A stretch of 50,356 nucleotides of DNA from assembly GCF_003665155.1 (NCBI RefSeq), contig NZ_RCFQ01000021.1:1-50356 (forward strand), read 5' to 3'. A program made the position numbers and the translations under genes. Source of the stretch: Mariprofundus sp. EBB-1 (GTDB taxonomy: Bacteria; Pseudomonadota; Zetaproteobacteria; Mariprofundales; Mariprofundaceae). Positions 39,658 to 48,850 of the stretch are shown one piece after another; within the stretch, counting starts at the first letter, position 1; the number at the start of each line of letters is the position of its first letter. The notes beneath the pieces are model-generated. The model ran no database searches, was not told where the DNA came from, and worked only from the letters and a program-made list of their open reading frames with translations.

Positions 39658-39954
39658 ATGAAACATACATACCTAATCCTGGCGGCAGCAGCCTGTTTCG
39701 GACTAAGCTCACAGGTTGCCATGGCCGATGGAATCAATGCAGAAAAACTTTATAAGAGCAAATGCAAGATGTGCCATAAGGTTGACGGCAAAAAATTTGG
39801 TCCTGGTTTTAAACAGATGAGAAGCGATCCAGCCGAGTTAAAAGAAATCCTCACAAACGGCAGCAAGAACAAGAAAATGAAAAGTTTCTCTAAAAAGCTT
39901 AACGAAGAACAGATCGACGCAATGGTTGCATTCATCATCGAAGCACAGCACTAA
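39658..39954 (+). CDS. Small class I cytochrome c
   Basis: This is a periplasmic monohaem cytochrome of 98 residues. It has a signal peptide ending VAMA, haem motif CKMCH (36-40), and a likely axial Met at about 74 in KKMKSFSKKL, followed by a closing helix DAMVAFIIE. It probably shuttles electrons to a terminal oxidase or reductase. The ribosome binding site is AAGGAG. It lies 117 bp after the membrane cytochrome and 70 bp before the triple-domain cytochrome. Confidence 0.88.
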   Translation: MKHTYLILAAAACFGLSSQVAMADGINAEKLYKSKCKMCHKVDGKKFGPGFKQMRSDPAELKEILTNGSKNKKMKSFSKKLNEEQIDAMVAFIIEAQH

Positions 39955-40024
39955 GTCAACCCTTGCACTCGGAACTCAAGTGGTAAATAGTTAAGCCCTA
40001 TCAACTTAGGGGAAGGAGAGTCTT

Positions 40025-40846
40025 ATGCAAATCAAATTATGGATCGGTATGGCAGCTGCTTTTATATTGTCACCGATGGTTGCTTCGGCAAGCGATACTT
40101 TAGATGGTAAGGCTCTTTATGCTGCCAGTTGTGCTTCATGTCATGGTGCAACAGGTGAAGTAAGCGCGCTGGGTAAGAGCTTAAAGCCTTACCCGGCACG
40201 TAACCACAGAGCGATTGCTGGTCTGATCAGCAGAGATGAAATGCGTCGTATTATATCATATGGTGTGGCCGGAACAGCCATGACACCAAAAAAATATGAA
40301 TTGGATGCATTAGAGATCGAAGCTGTTATTGATTACATCCAAACATTTGAGTACACACCCAACATTGCCAATGGCAAAAAACGTTTTCATGATGTGTGTG
40401 TAAGTTGCCATGGTGTAGATGGCCGTGCACAAACAGGCATGGGCGCTAAAAATCTGGTTTATTCCAAGCTCAACCTACAAGAAATTGTTCATACCATGCG
40501 TTATGGTCGCCCTGGCACCATGATGACCAGCAAGCGTCATCAACTAACGAATGAAGATATCGCAGATGTTGCTGACTATGTGTACAACCTGCGCTATATG
40601 TCTAATGCAAATAACGGCAAGAAACTGTTCAACAATAAATGTAGCTCTTGCCATAGCACCCCTCGCGCCATCAAGCTGATTGGCAATGCTGCTGAAAAAC
40701 GTGTTGTCTCTGATCTTGATGATCGTTTGCTTGATCTACGCATTCGTCATGGTCGCCATGTTGATCGTGCCGGCAAAGGTGTTGCTCACCTTACATCTGA
40801 TGAAATTCAAGACATCATGGCTTATATGAGGAAGAACACACAATAA
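40025..40846 (+). CDS. Triple-domain (trihaem) c-type cytochrome
   Basis: This is an exported 273-residue protein with three tandem cytochrome c domains, with haem motifs CASCH (36-40), CVSCH (125-129) and CSSCH (206-210). Domains 1 and 2 have a downstream Met (AMTP, MMTS) that could be the axial ligand; in domain 3 the candidate is less clear. The signal peptide ends about SASD. It may link an upstream electron source to oxidase. Its TAA stop overlaps the ATG of hemN as TAATG, so the two are translationally coupled. Confidence 0.88.
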   Translation: MQIKLWIGMAAAFILSPMVASASDTLDGKALYAASCASCHGATGEVSALGKSLKPYPARNHRAIAGLISRDEMRRIISYGVAGTAMTPKKYELDALEIEAVIDYIQTFEYTPNIANGKKRFHDVCVSCHGVDGRAQTGMGAKNLVYSKLNLQEIVHTMRYGRPGTMMTSKRHQLTNEDIADVADYVYNLRYMSNANNGKKLFNNKCSSCHSTPRAIKLIGNAAEKRVVSDLDDRLLDLRIRHGRHVDRAGKGVAHLTSDEIQDIMAYMRKNTQ

Positions 40847-42285
40847 TGACAAACACTGTTACCGATATTAGCGCCTCCCAATTGGGGGGCGCTAATCTTT
40901 TCAACCTAGAGATTATTAAAAAATACGATAAAGCCGGGCCACGTTATACCTCTTATCCTACTGCCCCTATGTTCCATACAGGCATTGGTGCCAAGCAATA
41001 CCGCGACACCTTACAACGCGTGGCATCTGATGATGCTCCGCTGTCGCTTTATATTCACATTCCTTTCTGCAATACCATCTGTTATTACTGCGGCTGCAAC
41101 AAGATTGTGACCAAGCAATATGATCGTGCTGAGCCTTATCTGAAACTGCTATTAAAAGAGATCGATCGTGTTGCCGATAACATGCGCGATAAGCATGGCA
41201 ATGATTGTCAGCGTCCGGTCACCCAACTCCATTTTGGTGGAGGTACGCCTACCTTCATGCATAACGATCAGATGCGTGCAATTATGAATAAGCTGCGTTC
41301 CCGTTTTCAATTTGTTGCAAAAGATGATGGTGAATTCAGCATTGAAATTGATCCACGTGAATGTGATGAAGACACCGTTGCAGTTCTGGAAGAGATCGGT
41401 CTGAACCGCATGAGTATGGGTGTACAGGATTTCGACCCTATCGTTCAGAAGGCAGTCAATCGTATTCAAAGTAAAGAAGAGACCATGCGTGTATTATCAG
41501 AAGCACGTAATCACGGTTTTGAATCGATGAACATCGATTTGATGTATGGTCTGCCACATCAAACGGTGGAAACCTTTAATGCAACGCTGAAAACAATTAT
41601 CGAATTCAGTCCGGATCGTATTGCGCTGTTTAATTATGCCCATATGCCGCACATGTTCATGCCACAACGTCGTATTGATGAAGCAGCTATTCCTACGCCA
41701 CAGGAAAAACTGAATATTCTCGAACATAGCATCAACACCCTGCTTGATGCCGGTTATGTCTTCATCGGCATGGATCACTTTGCCAAACCTGAAGATGAAC
41801 TCACCATTGCTCAGCGCGAAGGTAAATTATATCGCAACTTTCAGGGCTATAGCACACAGGCTGATTGTGACCTGATTGGTTTGGGACTGACATCCATCGG
41901 CTATACCGGCGGTGGTTTCTTCCAGAATGAAAAAGATATGGAAACCTATGCCGCAGCAGTTGAAGCGGATGAATTTGCGGTATTCCGTGGTTATATTCTT
42001 TCTGATGAAGATCATCTGCGTCGCCAGGTAATCATGCGTTTGATGTGTGATTTTGCCCTCAGTTACGAACCCTTTGAAACAGCGTTCAACATCAACTTCA
42101 AAGAACACTTTGCTGATGGTCTTGCTGACCTGCAGGAAATGGTCACCGATAACCTTGTTGAACTGCGTGAAGATGGGCTGTCAGTGTTACCGGCAGGACG
42201 TTTACTCATTCGTAATATTGCTATGGTATTTGATGAATACCTGCAAAAGAAGAAAGAGGGTTCTAACTTCTCGAAGGTGATCTAA
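40846..42285 (+). CDS. hemN: Oxygen-independent coproporphyrinogen III oxidase HemN
   Basis: This radical SAM enzyme makes protoporphyrinogen IX without O2. The cluster motif CNTICYYC (residues 75-82) is followed by GC, the typical HemN signature. LHFGGGTPTFM, EIDPRE and the GVQDFDPIVQKAVNRIQ stretch complete the family pattern. The length of 479 residues is that of E. coli HemN rather than the shorter HemW, which lacks the extra C-terminal part. It shares a TAATG with the triple-domain cytochrome. A good terminator follows at 42321-42346. Confidence 0.95.
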   Translation: MTNTVTDISASQLGGANLFNLEIIKKYDKAGPRYTSYPTAPMFHTGIGAKQYRDTLQRVASDDAPLSLYIHIPFCNTICYYCGCNKIVTKQYDRAEPYLKLLLKEIDRVADNMRDKHGNDCQRPVTQLHFGGGTPTFMHNDQMRAIMNKLRSRFQFVAKDDGEFSIEIDPRECDEDTVAVLEEIGLNRMSMGVQDFDPIVQKAVNRIQSKEETMRVLSEARNHGFESMNIDLMYGLPHQTVETFNATLKTIIEFSPDRIALFNYAHMPHMFMPQRRIDEAAIPTPQEKLNILEHSINTLLDAGYVFIGMDHFAKPEDELTIAQREGKLYRNFQGYSTQADCDLIGLGLTSIGYTGGGFFQNEKDMETYAAAVEADEFAVFRGYILSDEDHLRRQVIMRLMCDFALSYEPFETAFNINFKEHFADGLADLQEMVTDNLVELREDGLSVLPAGRLLIRNIAMVFDEYLQKKKEGSNFSKVI

Positions 42286-42320
42286 ATATTCAGAACACCT
42301 GCTAACCAAGCAACTAAATC

Positions 42321-42346
42321 AGGTCGGGCTTTGCCCGGCCTTTTTT
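42321..42346 (+). terminator. Rho-independent terminator after hemN
   Basis: AGGTCGGGC and GCCCGGCCT form a stem with loop TTT, followed by TTTTTT, about 35 bases after the hemN stop. The globin gene at 42379 must then use its own promoter or readthrough. Confidence 0.9.
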
Positions 42347-42378
42347 ATTCTTATTTCACCCATAAAGGAGAATAAACC

Positions 42379-42780
42379 ATGCAATTTACCAGTGATGCTC
42401 GCAGTTTTTATGAACGTATCGGTGGCGAAGCCCCGCTTCGCCTTTTAGTACTGCGTTTTTACCATCACATGCATGCACTGCCTGAAACGCAGGGCATTCG
42501 AGCCATGCATCAGACCAACCTTGCATCTGCACAGGATAAGTTGTTCATGTTTCTCTCCGGTTGGATGGGGGGCCCATCACTATATATTGAGAAATTCGGC
42601 CATCCTCGCCTACGCATGCGGCACATGCCCTTCTCCATTGGTGAGTCAGAACGCGATCAGTGGATGCTTTGCATGTCTCATGCCCTGGCAGATAGCTTTG
42701 ATGATAAAACGCTGCGAGATGAGCTTTACGAGACTCTTTCAGGTGTCGCCGACTTTATGCGCAACAAAGCCGATGGTTAA
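42379..42780 (+). CDS. Truncated haemoglobin, group II (trHbO-like)
   Basis: This is a small haem protein of 133 residues that handles O2 or NO. The group II signature GGPSLYIEKFGHPRLRMRHMPF is present, with the proximal His in RMRHMPF and a Trp (QWMLCM) at the G8-type position. FYHHMHALPE is a normal distal-pocket region. AAGGAG stands 10 bases before ATG 42379. Its place after three cytochromes and hemN suggests a role in oxygen handling or NO detoxification at low oxygen, which is an inference. Confidence 0.9.
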   Translation: MQFTSDARSFYERIGGEAPLRLLVLRFYHHMHALPETQGIRAMHQTNLASAQDKLFMFLSGWMGGPSLYIEKFGHPRLRMRHMPFSIGESERDQWMLCMSHALADSFDDKTLRDELYETLSGVADFMRNKADG

Positions 42781-42817
42781 ATCTACATTTCTCTATCTGC
42801 GGCCCCTATCATCTTGC

Positions 42818-43318
42818 CTAAGCAGACGTGGGTAGCACCCAGTCTGGGCGCGGATAGTGACAGCTATAACCACCGGGATAACGTAACAGGTAATCCTGAT
42901 GTTCTGGCTCAGCTTCCCAGAAGGCGCCAACCGGCTCTACTTCGGTTACAAGCTTGCCAGGCCAGAGGCCACTGGCATCGACATCGGCAATAGTTTTCAA
43001 TGCAATCTCTTTCTGCTCCTCATTCACGTAATAGATAGCAGAGCGATAGGACGATCCCCTGTCATTACCCTGACGATTGGGCGTTGTCGGATCATGAATC
43101 TGAAAAAAGAATTCCAGTAGTTTCCGATATGAAATCACGTCGCTATCAAAGCTGACATCGATAGCCTCAGCATGGCCACTATGATTGGTATAAGTAGCGT
43201 ATTGTACATCCCCACCAGTGTAGCCCACACGTGTGGCGTGTACTCCGGGCAAGCTGCGAATCAGATCCTGCATACCCCAAAAACATCCTCCAGCAATGAC
43301 CATGCGTTCTTCTGCCAT
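42818..43318 (-). CDS. msrA: Peptide methionine sulfoxide reductase MsrA
   Basis: This enzyme reduces methionine S-sulfoxide. The active-site motif is GGCFWG with Cys at residue 12, followed by [30 protein letters not shown] and the [20 protein letters not shown] block. The 166 residues are the typical short form. No C-terminal resolving-cysteine tail is seen, so regeneration must rely on other cysteines or thioredoxin. AAGGAGAG precedes ATG 43318. It converges with the globin gene. Confidence 0.95.
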   Translation of the reverse strand: MAEERMVIAGGCFWGMQDLIRSLPGVHATRVGYTGGDVQYATYTNHSGHAEAIDVSFDSDVISYRKLLEFFFQIHDPTTPNRQGNDRGSSYRSAIYYVNEEQKEIALKTIADVDASGLWPGKLVTEVEPVGAFWEAEPEHQDYLLRYPGGYSCHYPRPDWVLPTSA

Positions 43319-43926
43319 GTAGATCTCTCCTTCATCAGTACAATAAGTATTTTACACATTGCAAGCCTCCACATTCATCTTCTCGCAGTCTATAATGCCT
43401 TGACATGATGTTTATACATGCAAGAAATAATGCATAATAATTGTTGTATTTAGATAGCTTATAGACACATACTAAAGATTAGCTTTAACAATATTTCGTG
43501 ATTTTAATCGTATCTCAGAAGCAGATTACCTTCGCTTGATTCTATTTCGAATGCTTGTTGATGCCTCGCGTTGGGTAAACGATACCAAGGCTGGTAACGC
43601 CTGAGTTAACGTTGCTGCTCACATCATTCAGAGCGTTCTGTTTTTGTATGAACCTGGTTGCCGGAAGGTTTGATGCTCACAACATAGAACTGATCGTGTT
43701 GTATTGTTCGGCTATGATATGACATCTGACCGCCCCCGCCTACATGGAAACACGCGCAAAAAGCTTCACTTTCACAGGGATAGTATCACTTAATGCTTGA
43801 AAGATTAGATGGCCTGTTTACATACTGAATTAATAATTCACAATTCCTTAAGCTAAATCATGAGAAAATCTCCGCCGCGATATTTGCTCATCTGATAATC
43901 ACGATGACATGATACATGGAGAGGGA
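43319..43926. other. Gene-free interval upstream of nhaA
   Basis: No gene is recognisable in this 608-bp stretch between msrA (leftward) and nhaA (rightward), so it holds both promoters. An odd palindrome GAATTAATAATTC lies at 43827-43839, about 90 bp upstream of nhaA. No tRNA or RNA family was recognised. Confidence 0.5.
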
Positions 43927-45108
43927 ATGATTTCAGCAATCAGAGCATTTTTAAAAATTGAATCTGCTAGCGGCATACTACTAATTTCGGCAGCCATGCT
44001 GGCCGTAGCCCTTGCAAATTCACCTCTCTCTCATCTCTATGATCTATTGCTCAATACCCCCGTAGAGGTACGTGTAGGGGCACTTCATATCGCCAAGCCA
44101 CTACTATTATGGATCAATGATGGTCTGATGGCTGTCTTCTTTTTCATCGTTGGTCTGGAACTGAAACGTGAAATGCTTATAGGTGAACTTGCCAACATAA
44201 AAGCGATTGCACTGCCCGGCTTTGCTGCGATTGGCGGCATGCTGGCACCAGCTTTGATTTATATATCCATCAACGGGAATAATGCTGCTGCCTTGGAGGG
44301 CTGGGCCATTCCAACCGCTACGGATATTGCTTTTGCACTTGCTGTACTAACGCTGCTTGGCAAACGTGTACCGCTGGCACTAAAAACATTTCTGGTGTCC
44401 CTGGCAATCTTTGATGATATTGGCGCGATCATCATCATTGGCATTTTTTATACCAGCGATGTATCTACCTTAAGTCTTATTATCGCCGCATGCAGTATTC
44501 TAGCGCTGGCTCTCCTCAACAAAGCAAATGTTTACAAAATCATGCCATATATCTTTTTTGGACTGATCATGTGGGTAGCAGTATTAAAATCAGGCGTACA
44601 TGCCACCCTTGCAGGCGTGATTCTGGCTATGTTTATACCGCTCAAGCCTGATCCGGATGGAGGCAATTATTCACCTCTGAAAAACTTGGAACATGAACTG
44701 CACGGTTTTGTTGCGTTTGGCATTCTGCCCATCTTCGCATTTGCCAATTCAGGACTCAATCTAAGTGATATGGGCTTTGCAGATCTATCGCATCCTGTAA
44801 CGCTGGGCATTATCTTCGGACTATTTATCGGCAAACAACTCGGTGTTTTCACCTTTGCCTGGTTAGCTGTAACCATGGGACTGGCCAAACTACCTGATCA
44901 TGTGAACTGGTCACATATTTATGGCGTTTCGCTGCTTTGCGGAATCGGATTTACCATGAGTCTGTTTATCGGTTCACTTGCCTTCGAACGCAGTGGTGAC
45001 AATCTACTCTTCGATGAACGACTCGGCATAGCCCTTGCGTCTCTACTCTCTGCACTCTGCGGTTATTTTTGGCTTAAACGATCACTGCGCCAATCTAGTG
45101 CATCATAG
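43927..45108 (+). CDS. nhaA: Na+/H+ antiporter NhaA
   Basis: This inner-membrane antiporter imports protons and exports Na+ or Li+. It has about twelve helices with ALPGFAAIGGMLAPALIY, the ion-site aspartates in TDIAFALAVLTLLGKRVPLALKTFLVSLAIFDDIGAI (written here in parts: TDIAFALA and FDDIGAI), and GIGFTMSLFIGSLAF near the end. The preferred start is ATG 43927, which GGAGAGGGA precedes; ATG 43909 is an alternative. About 394 residues fits E. coli NhaA (388). Confidence 0.95.
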   Translation: MISAIRAFLKIESASGILLISAAMLAVALANSPLSHLYDLLLNTPVEVRVGALHIAKPLLLWINDGLMAVFFFIVGLELKREMLIGELANIKAIALPGFAAIGGMLAPALIYISINGNNAAALEGWAIPTATDIAFALAVLTLLGKRVPLALKTFLVSLAIFDDIGAIIIIGIFYTSDVSTLSLIIAACSILALALLNKANVYKIMPYIFFGLIMWVAVLKSGVHATLAGVILAMFIPLKPDPDGGNYSPLKNLEHELHGFVAFGILPIFAFANSGLNLSDMGFADLSHPVTLGIIFGLFIGKQLGVFTFAWLAVTMGLAKLPDHVNWSHIYGVSLLCGIGFTMSLFIGSLAFERSGDNLLFDERLGIALASLLSALCGYFWLKRSLRQSSAS

Positions 45109-45139
45109 TGATCCACTCCTTTGTACGCCCTGTATTGTT

Positions 45140-46021
45140 CTACATGCCTCGTATAAAGCATGGGCGTAACGGCCGTTGTCCATCCAGTGCAGCCTGTAGT
45201 TGAGATAATAGCTTCTCTTTATCACGCGGAAGATTACCAGCCAGAGCCAGCGCATTGGATGCATGATTAGAACGGAAGACCACAGGTTTAGGCGGGTTCA
45301 AGCCTGAAATTAAGGAGACCTGCTCTTCCAACACCCCTCTATCATCCTGCATCTCGTATTTTTCCCCGAACTTCGTCTGAAATTCATCAACGATATCATC
45401 TTCCAGATGCAACTGGAGCGTAGATAGATAGGTAATCGGTGCTCTATTGAGCAGTGCAACGGTGCCATCAATATGCTCCCGCCAGTGCTCCTTACCACCC
45501 AAACCAAGGATGACGGTGCCAGATACCTTTAACCCCGCATCAAAGGCTTTCTGCATGGCTTTAACGATCCCCTGTTGACTGGCGCCTTTGGTGATCTTTT
45601 TCAGTATCAGATCAGAACCGGATTCAATGCCCAGATATAGCAAACTCAGGCCTTTAGCTTTTAACTGTACCAATTCATCATGACTCTTAGCCAGAATGTT
45701 GCCGGGCGTGGCATAACATGACACACGCGACAGCTTTGGCAGAGCGGTATGCAGTAGATCAAGAATCATGAGCACCTGATCAGCAGGCAGACTAAGCGCG
45801 TCGCCATCAGCCAGAAATACCCGCCGTGCATCAGGCCGCCTGCGCGCTGCAATTTTTATCTCTTCGCTGACAACATCAAGCGCTCGCTGCACATAATGTT
45901 TACTGCGGTACATCGAACAAAAGCTACATTGATTGAAACTACAGCCCAACGTCACCTGAATAATCAGATTATCCGCTTCACTGGGAGGCCTGAACAGGGG
46001 CATATGATAAGGTAGCGGCAT
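45140..46021 (-). CDS. Radical SAM protein
   Basis: This predicted radical SAM enzyme has the cluster motif CSFNQCSFC (CxxxCxxC) directly after MPLFRPPSEADNLIIQVTLG, then ALSLPADQVL and GIESGSDLILKKITKG barrel stretches. The reaction is unknown. I start at ATG 46021, which gives the short N-terminus usual for the family (about 293 residues). The longer frame would overlap the promoter space of the divergent gene at 46139. GAAGAGG stands about 11 bases upstream, a modest site. It converges with nhaA. Confidence 0.8.
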   Translation of the reverse strand: MPLPYHMPLFRPPSEADNLIIQVTLGCSFNQCSFCSMYRSKHYVQRALDVVSEEIKIAARRRPDARRVFLADGDALSLPADQVLMILDLLHTALPKLSRVSCYATPGNILAKSHDELVQLKAKGLSLLYLGIESGSDLILKKITKGASQQGIVKAMQKAFDAGLKVSGTVILGLGGKEHWREHIDGTVALLNRAPITYLSTLQLHLEDDIVDEFQTKFGEKYEMQDDRGVLEEQVSLISGLNPPKPVVFRSNHASNALALAGNLPRDKEKLLSQLQAALDGQRPLRPCFIRGM

Positions 46022-46138
46022 CGAATATAGAACCTCTTCACCATAAATGTTGATATAAGCTATTCTATCCTGAGCTTTCAAACTAAGGAAATGACTTGCA
46101 GGCTTGGCTAAAACCATAAATAGATAAAGCATTCGCGC

Positions 46139-46654
46139 ATGCGCCCTAAACCACCACCAAACTATCTGGCCGGTTATCCAGTAGCTCTGACAGATACAAT
46201 CAAACAGATGATTGATGAAAATCAACTGGCTGATTACTTGTTGCGAAAATATCCGCACCGGCACGCCGTACGCAATGACAAAGCCCTTTATGATTATGTT
46301 ATGGAATTCAAAAACAGCCATCTGCGCAATACCGGAGTCGTCAAGAAAGTAGCCTTCGATAGCACCCTGCACATTACCCGCAATGCACTGGGCATACACA
46401 CCAGCAAATCACGGGTGCAGGGAGCAAAACTTAAAGCTGTTCGCGAAATTCACATCGCGACCATGTTTAAAAATATGCCGATTGAATTTTTGCGCATGAT
46501 CGTGGTGCATGAACTCTCACACATGAAAGAATCCGATCACAACAAGGCCTTTTACAAACTCTGCTGTAATATGGAACCGAACTATCACCAATTAGAATTT
46601 GATCTACGCGTTTACCTCACCTACCTGGAAACAACAGCCAAACCATTCTGGTAA
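46139..46654 (+). CDS. YgjP-like (M48-type) zinc metallopeptidase domain protein
   Basis: This protein of 171 residues has the zinc motif HELSHMKESDH, followed by NKAFYKLC, as in the WLM/YgjP family, whose members are putative metal-dependent peptidases. No signal peptide is seen, so it is probably cytoplasmic. It is divergent from the radical SAM gene with about 117 bp between the preferred starts, so co-regulation is plausible. Confidence 0.8.
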   Translation: MRPKPPPNYLAGYPVALTDTIKQMIDENQLADYLLRKYPHRHAVRNDKALYDYVMEFKNSHLRNTGVVKKVAFDSTLHITRNALGIHTSKSRVQGAKLKAVREIHIATMFKNMPIEFLRMIVVHELSHMKESDHNKAFYKLCCNMEPNYHQLEFDLRVYLTYLETTAKPFW

Positions 46655-46816
46655 CACTTTAGGCCGGGCGCTTAGCGAAGGAAGCACATATTTATGCCGT
46701 GTTTCTGCGCAGGCCTTCATTTGCATGCACATCTTACAACAACACATTATCAAACATTAATATATATTCATCTAGCATTCACAGCCAACTCATTCTAAGC
46801 AACTAATGTTCTGCCT

Positions 46817-46898
46817 GTCTGAAGCGGATACTCTCCCCTCCCTCCCTGAGTCCCTTCAGACAAAGTTTTTAAGGCCTCGATTTTTCGGGGCCTTTTTT
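46817..46898 (+). ncRNA. Candidate small RNA: C-rich-loop hairpin plus terminator
   Basis: GTCTGAAG (46817-46824) pairs with CTTCAGAC (46854-46861). GGA/TCC and CTC/GAG pairs extend the stem to a loop of TCCCCTCCCTCCCT, a repeated anti-Shine-Dalgarno-type CCTCC. A rho-independent terminator (AAGGCC TCG...CGGGGCCTTTTTT, 46871-46898) follows. No gene is in this interval (46655-46954). It looks like a short transcript of about 80-120 nt or an unusual double terminator. No clear promoter is seen. Confidence 0.5.
46871..46898 (+). terminator. Rho-independent terminator
   Basis: AAGGCCTCG, a loop of ATTTTT, and CGGGGCCTT followed by TTTT form a strong stem and U-run. It ends either the C-rich hairpin transcript or the metallopeptidase transcript. 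Confidence 0.85.
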
Positions 46899-46954
46899 CT
46901 TTGCTTTTATTAATCTAGGCTCAAGACATTACCCCTGCTGGAGAATTGCAGAAA

Positions 46955-47713
46955 TCAACCCGCCCGCAGTGCCAGTATTTCTTCAAGGTCCAGTGCTTCT
47001 TCATAACGTTTAAAGCCGGTATCGCGCAGTGTAATAGCCAAAATCGACATGCGATCAGCCAGTTCATTGCCTTCTACTCCCACATGCCCATTCACATGCA
47101 ACACCTTGATCTTCTCTTTTAATTGCTGGTGCAGTGCAAACATCTCTTTGATCAATTCCAGATTCTTGATTTCACCACCCTGCTTCTTCCAGCCTTTTTT
47201 CTGCCAGTTCACGGCCCATTGGGTAATGCATTGGATGGCATACTTGGAATCACAAAAGATCGCGACGGATCTGCCTGCGGCCAATTCAGTCTGTGCCATA
47301 AGCATTGATTGATGCAGCGCATTTAGTTCCGCCGTATTGTTGGTTCCCTTGGGGTTAAACAAACCATACCAAAGCTCAGAAAGAATATTATTCCGATATA
47401 CCGCTACACCTGAGCCAGCTTTACCGGGATTCGGTTCACAGCCACCATCGGTGAATATTTTAGTGTCAGCCTTCAGCGCCCTGACTTCAGCGGCTGTATA
47501 TGTCTTCACCGTTTGTTGATTCGACGTTCGTTTTTTAGTTGTACTCCTCGAAGTCGTGCCATGACCTGAAAAAGCAGTTTCTGCTTCCACCATACTTGCA
47601 AACGATTTATAGCGCGCACCGGCAAATCCATCGATCTGTTTCTTGCATGTCGCCCAGTCATTAAAAATACCGGTCTCTCTTCCCTGCCATACAACATAAA
47701 ACTTTTTAGCCAT
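46955..47713 (-). CDS. rnhA: Ribonuclease H with N-terminal hybrid-binding (viroplasmin-like) domain
   Basis: This endonuclease removes RNA from RNA-DNA hybrids. Residues 2-48 form an HBD/viroplasmin domain (KKFYVVWQGRETGIFNDW, then CKKQIDGFAGARYKSF). A Ser/Thr-rich linker follows, then an RNase H fold with IFTDGGCEPNPG, NTAELNAL, IFCDSKYAI and HVGVEGNELAD carrying the catalytic Asp/Glu set. This two-domain plan is the eukaryotic RNase H1 type, also found in some bacteria. ATG 47713 is preferred to the GTG at 47725, with GAGGTG about 9 bases upstream. Confidence 0.92.
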   Translation of the reverse strand: MAKKFYVVWQGRETGIFNDWATCKKQIDGFAGARYKSFASMVEAETAFSGHGTTSRSTTKKRTSNQQTVKTYTAAEVRALKADTKIFTDGGCEPNPGKAGSGVAVYRNNILSELWYGLFNPKGTNNTAELNALHQSMLMAQTELAAGRSVAIFCDSKYAIQCITQWAVNWQKKGWKKQGGEIKNLELIKEMFALHQQLKEKIKVLHVNGHVGVEGNELADRMSILAITLRDTGFKRYEEALDLEEILALRAG

Positions 47714-47835
47714 TTGAATGAACACCTCGATAGACAGATATATGCCTGCAATATGATCCTATTGCAGGGCGGAACCCAACAGTATCGTCAGATTAAAACC
47801 GATCCATTGATCCAAGTCACTATTTACCCTTTCCT

Positions 47836-48720
47836 CTATCCATTCCCCTTAGGTTGGTGACCTTCCAGTAGTTCAGATTGCATCTTCATCTCTTCGATCA
47901 TGTGATCCCGAAAGGCCAGGACCCTTGCAGTGCGTTTCAGGTCAGGGTGAAACAGTAGCCACACCCCCAACTTCATTTGCGGGTCAGGTGGACATAGACG
48001 CTCCAGATCCGGGTCGGTATCCCCCATAAAACAGGGAAGGTAGGCCACTCCAAGATGTTGTTTCAAGGCGGCCGCGGTTAACAGGGTATCATCCACATAA
48101 ACATTCTTGCGTTGGGCTGCAGCTTTTTTTCTGGTCCAGCTTTTATGAAATGCACAGCAGTTCACACCCAACCACTCTGGCTTACCTCCCTCATGTTCGA
48201 TTTTAGCCAAATATTCTCGACTGCAATATACCGTTGTGGCAACACTGCCCAACTCTTTGCCGATCAATGAATCATCCGGTGTATTGGTTAAACGAATCGC
48301 GACATCGGCATCGCGTTCAACCAAACTAGTATTTTTATTAGAAGCCAACAAATGTAAATGCACATCCGGGAAACGTTGACTGAAGCGGGCAAACATCGGC
48401 ATCAATATACCTGAAGCCATACTGTTGATAGATGTAACACGCAATTCACCAGTCAGACGAGCATCCCACCCGCCCAAGCTACCATCTACCTCCAACACCT
48501 CATGCTCCATTTTACTGGCGGCTAGTTTCAGGCTTTCACCCGCAGGTGTGAGTTCATACCCGCTTTTTTTACGTTCTAATAATCGTACGCCCATCGTTTG
48601 CTCTAGTGACCGAATACGTCTGGATACCGTTGAGTGCTGCACCCCTAATTTGCGAGCACCGCCACTGATGGAACCTTCGCGTGCTACAGCCAGAAAAAGT
48701 CTGAGATCATCCCAATTCAA
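47836..48720 (-). CDS. LysR-family transcriptional regulator
   Basis: This is a DNA-binding activator or repressor of about 294 residues. The N-terminal winged helix LRLFLAVAREGS, followed by VQHSTVSRRIRSLEQTMG, is standard, and the effector-binding domain follows. The start is set at TTG 48720, because AGGAGG lies about 5 bases before it and gives the classic MNWDDLRLFL N-terminus. The ATG at 48747 lies before that site and is unlikely. An inverted repeat overlaps its leader at 48731-48746. It is divergent from the short ORF and ccoG, so it may control them. Confidence 0.88.
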   Translation of the reverse strand: MNWDDLRLFLAVAREGSISGGARKLGVQHSTVSRRIRSLEQTMGVRLLERKKSGYELTPAGESLKLAASKMEHEVLEVDGSLGGWDARLTGELRVTSINSMASGILMPMFARFSQRFPDVHLHLLASNKNTSLVERDADVAIRLTNTPDDSLIGKELGSVATTVYCSREYLAKIEHEGGKPEWLGVNCCAFHKSWTRKKAAAQRKNVYVDDTLLTAAALKQHLGVAYLPCFMGDTDPDLERLCPPDPQMKLGVWLLFHPDLKRTARVLAFRDHMIEEMKMQSELLEGHQPKGNG

Positions 48721-48730
48721 AATCGCCTCC

Positions 48731-48746
48731 TGTGCATATTTGCACA
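48731..48746. promoter_or_regulatory. Inverted repeat, candidate LysR operator
   Basis: TGTGCATATTTGCACA has TGTGCA and TGCACA as inverse arms around TATT. It lies 10 bases before the LysR TTG start and would overlap its ribosome binding site or promoter, as in autoregulation. It is also near the divergent gene set. Confidence 0.45.
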
Positions 48747-48850
48747 TTGTGATTCTTTTTTTAGTGAATTGATAGATAAAAGCACGGCGTTAATCTTCGC
48801 CAGCATTCTAATAGTCATACGATTCACAATATCGGGTAAACGGAGGGAGC

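Noticed and set aside
46022-46399. N-terminal extension of the radical SAM protein
   Set aside because: It would place the start before or inside the divergent metallopeptidase gene, and the extra residues do not look like the family; the short start has a plausible ribosome site.
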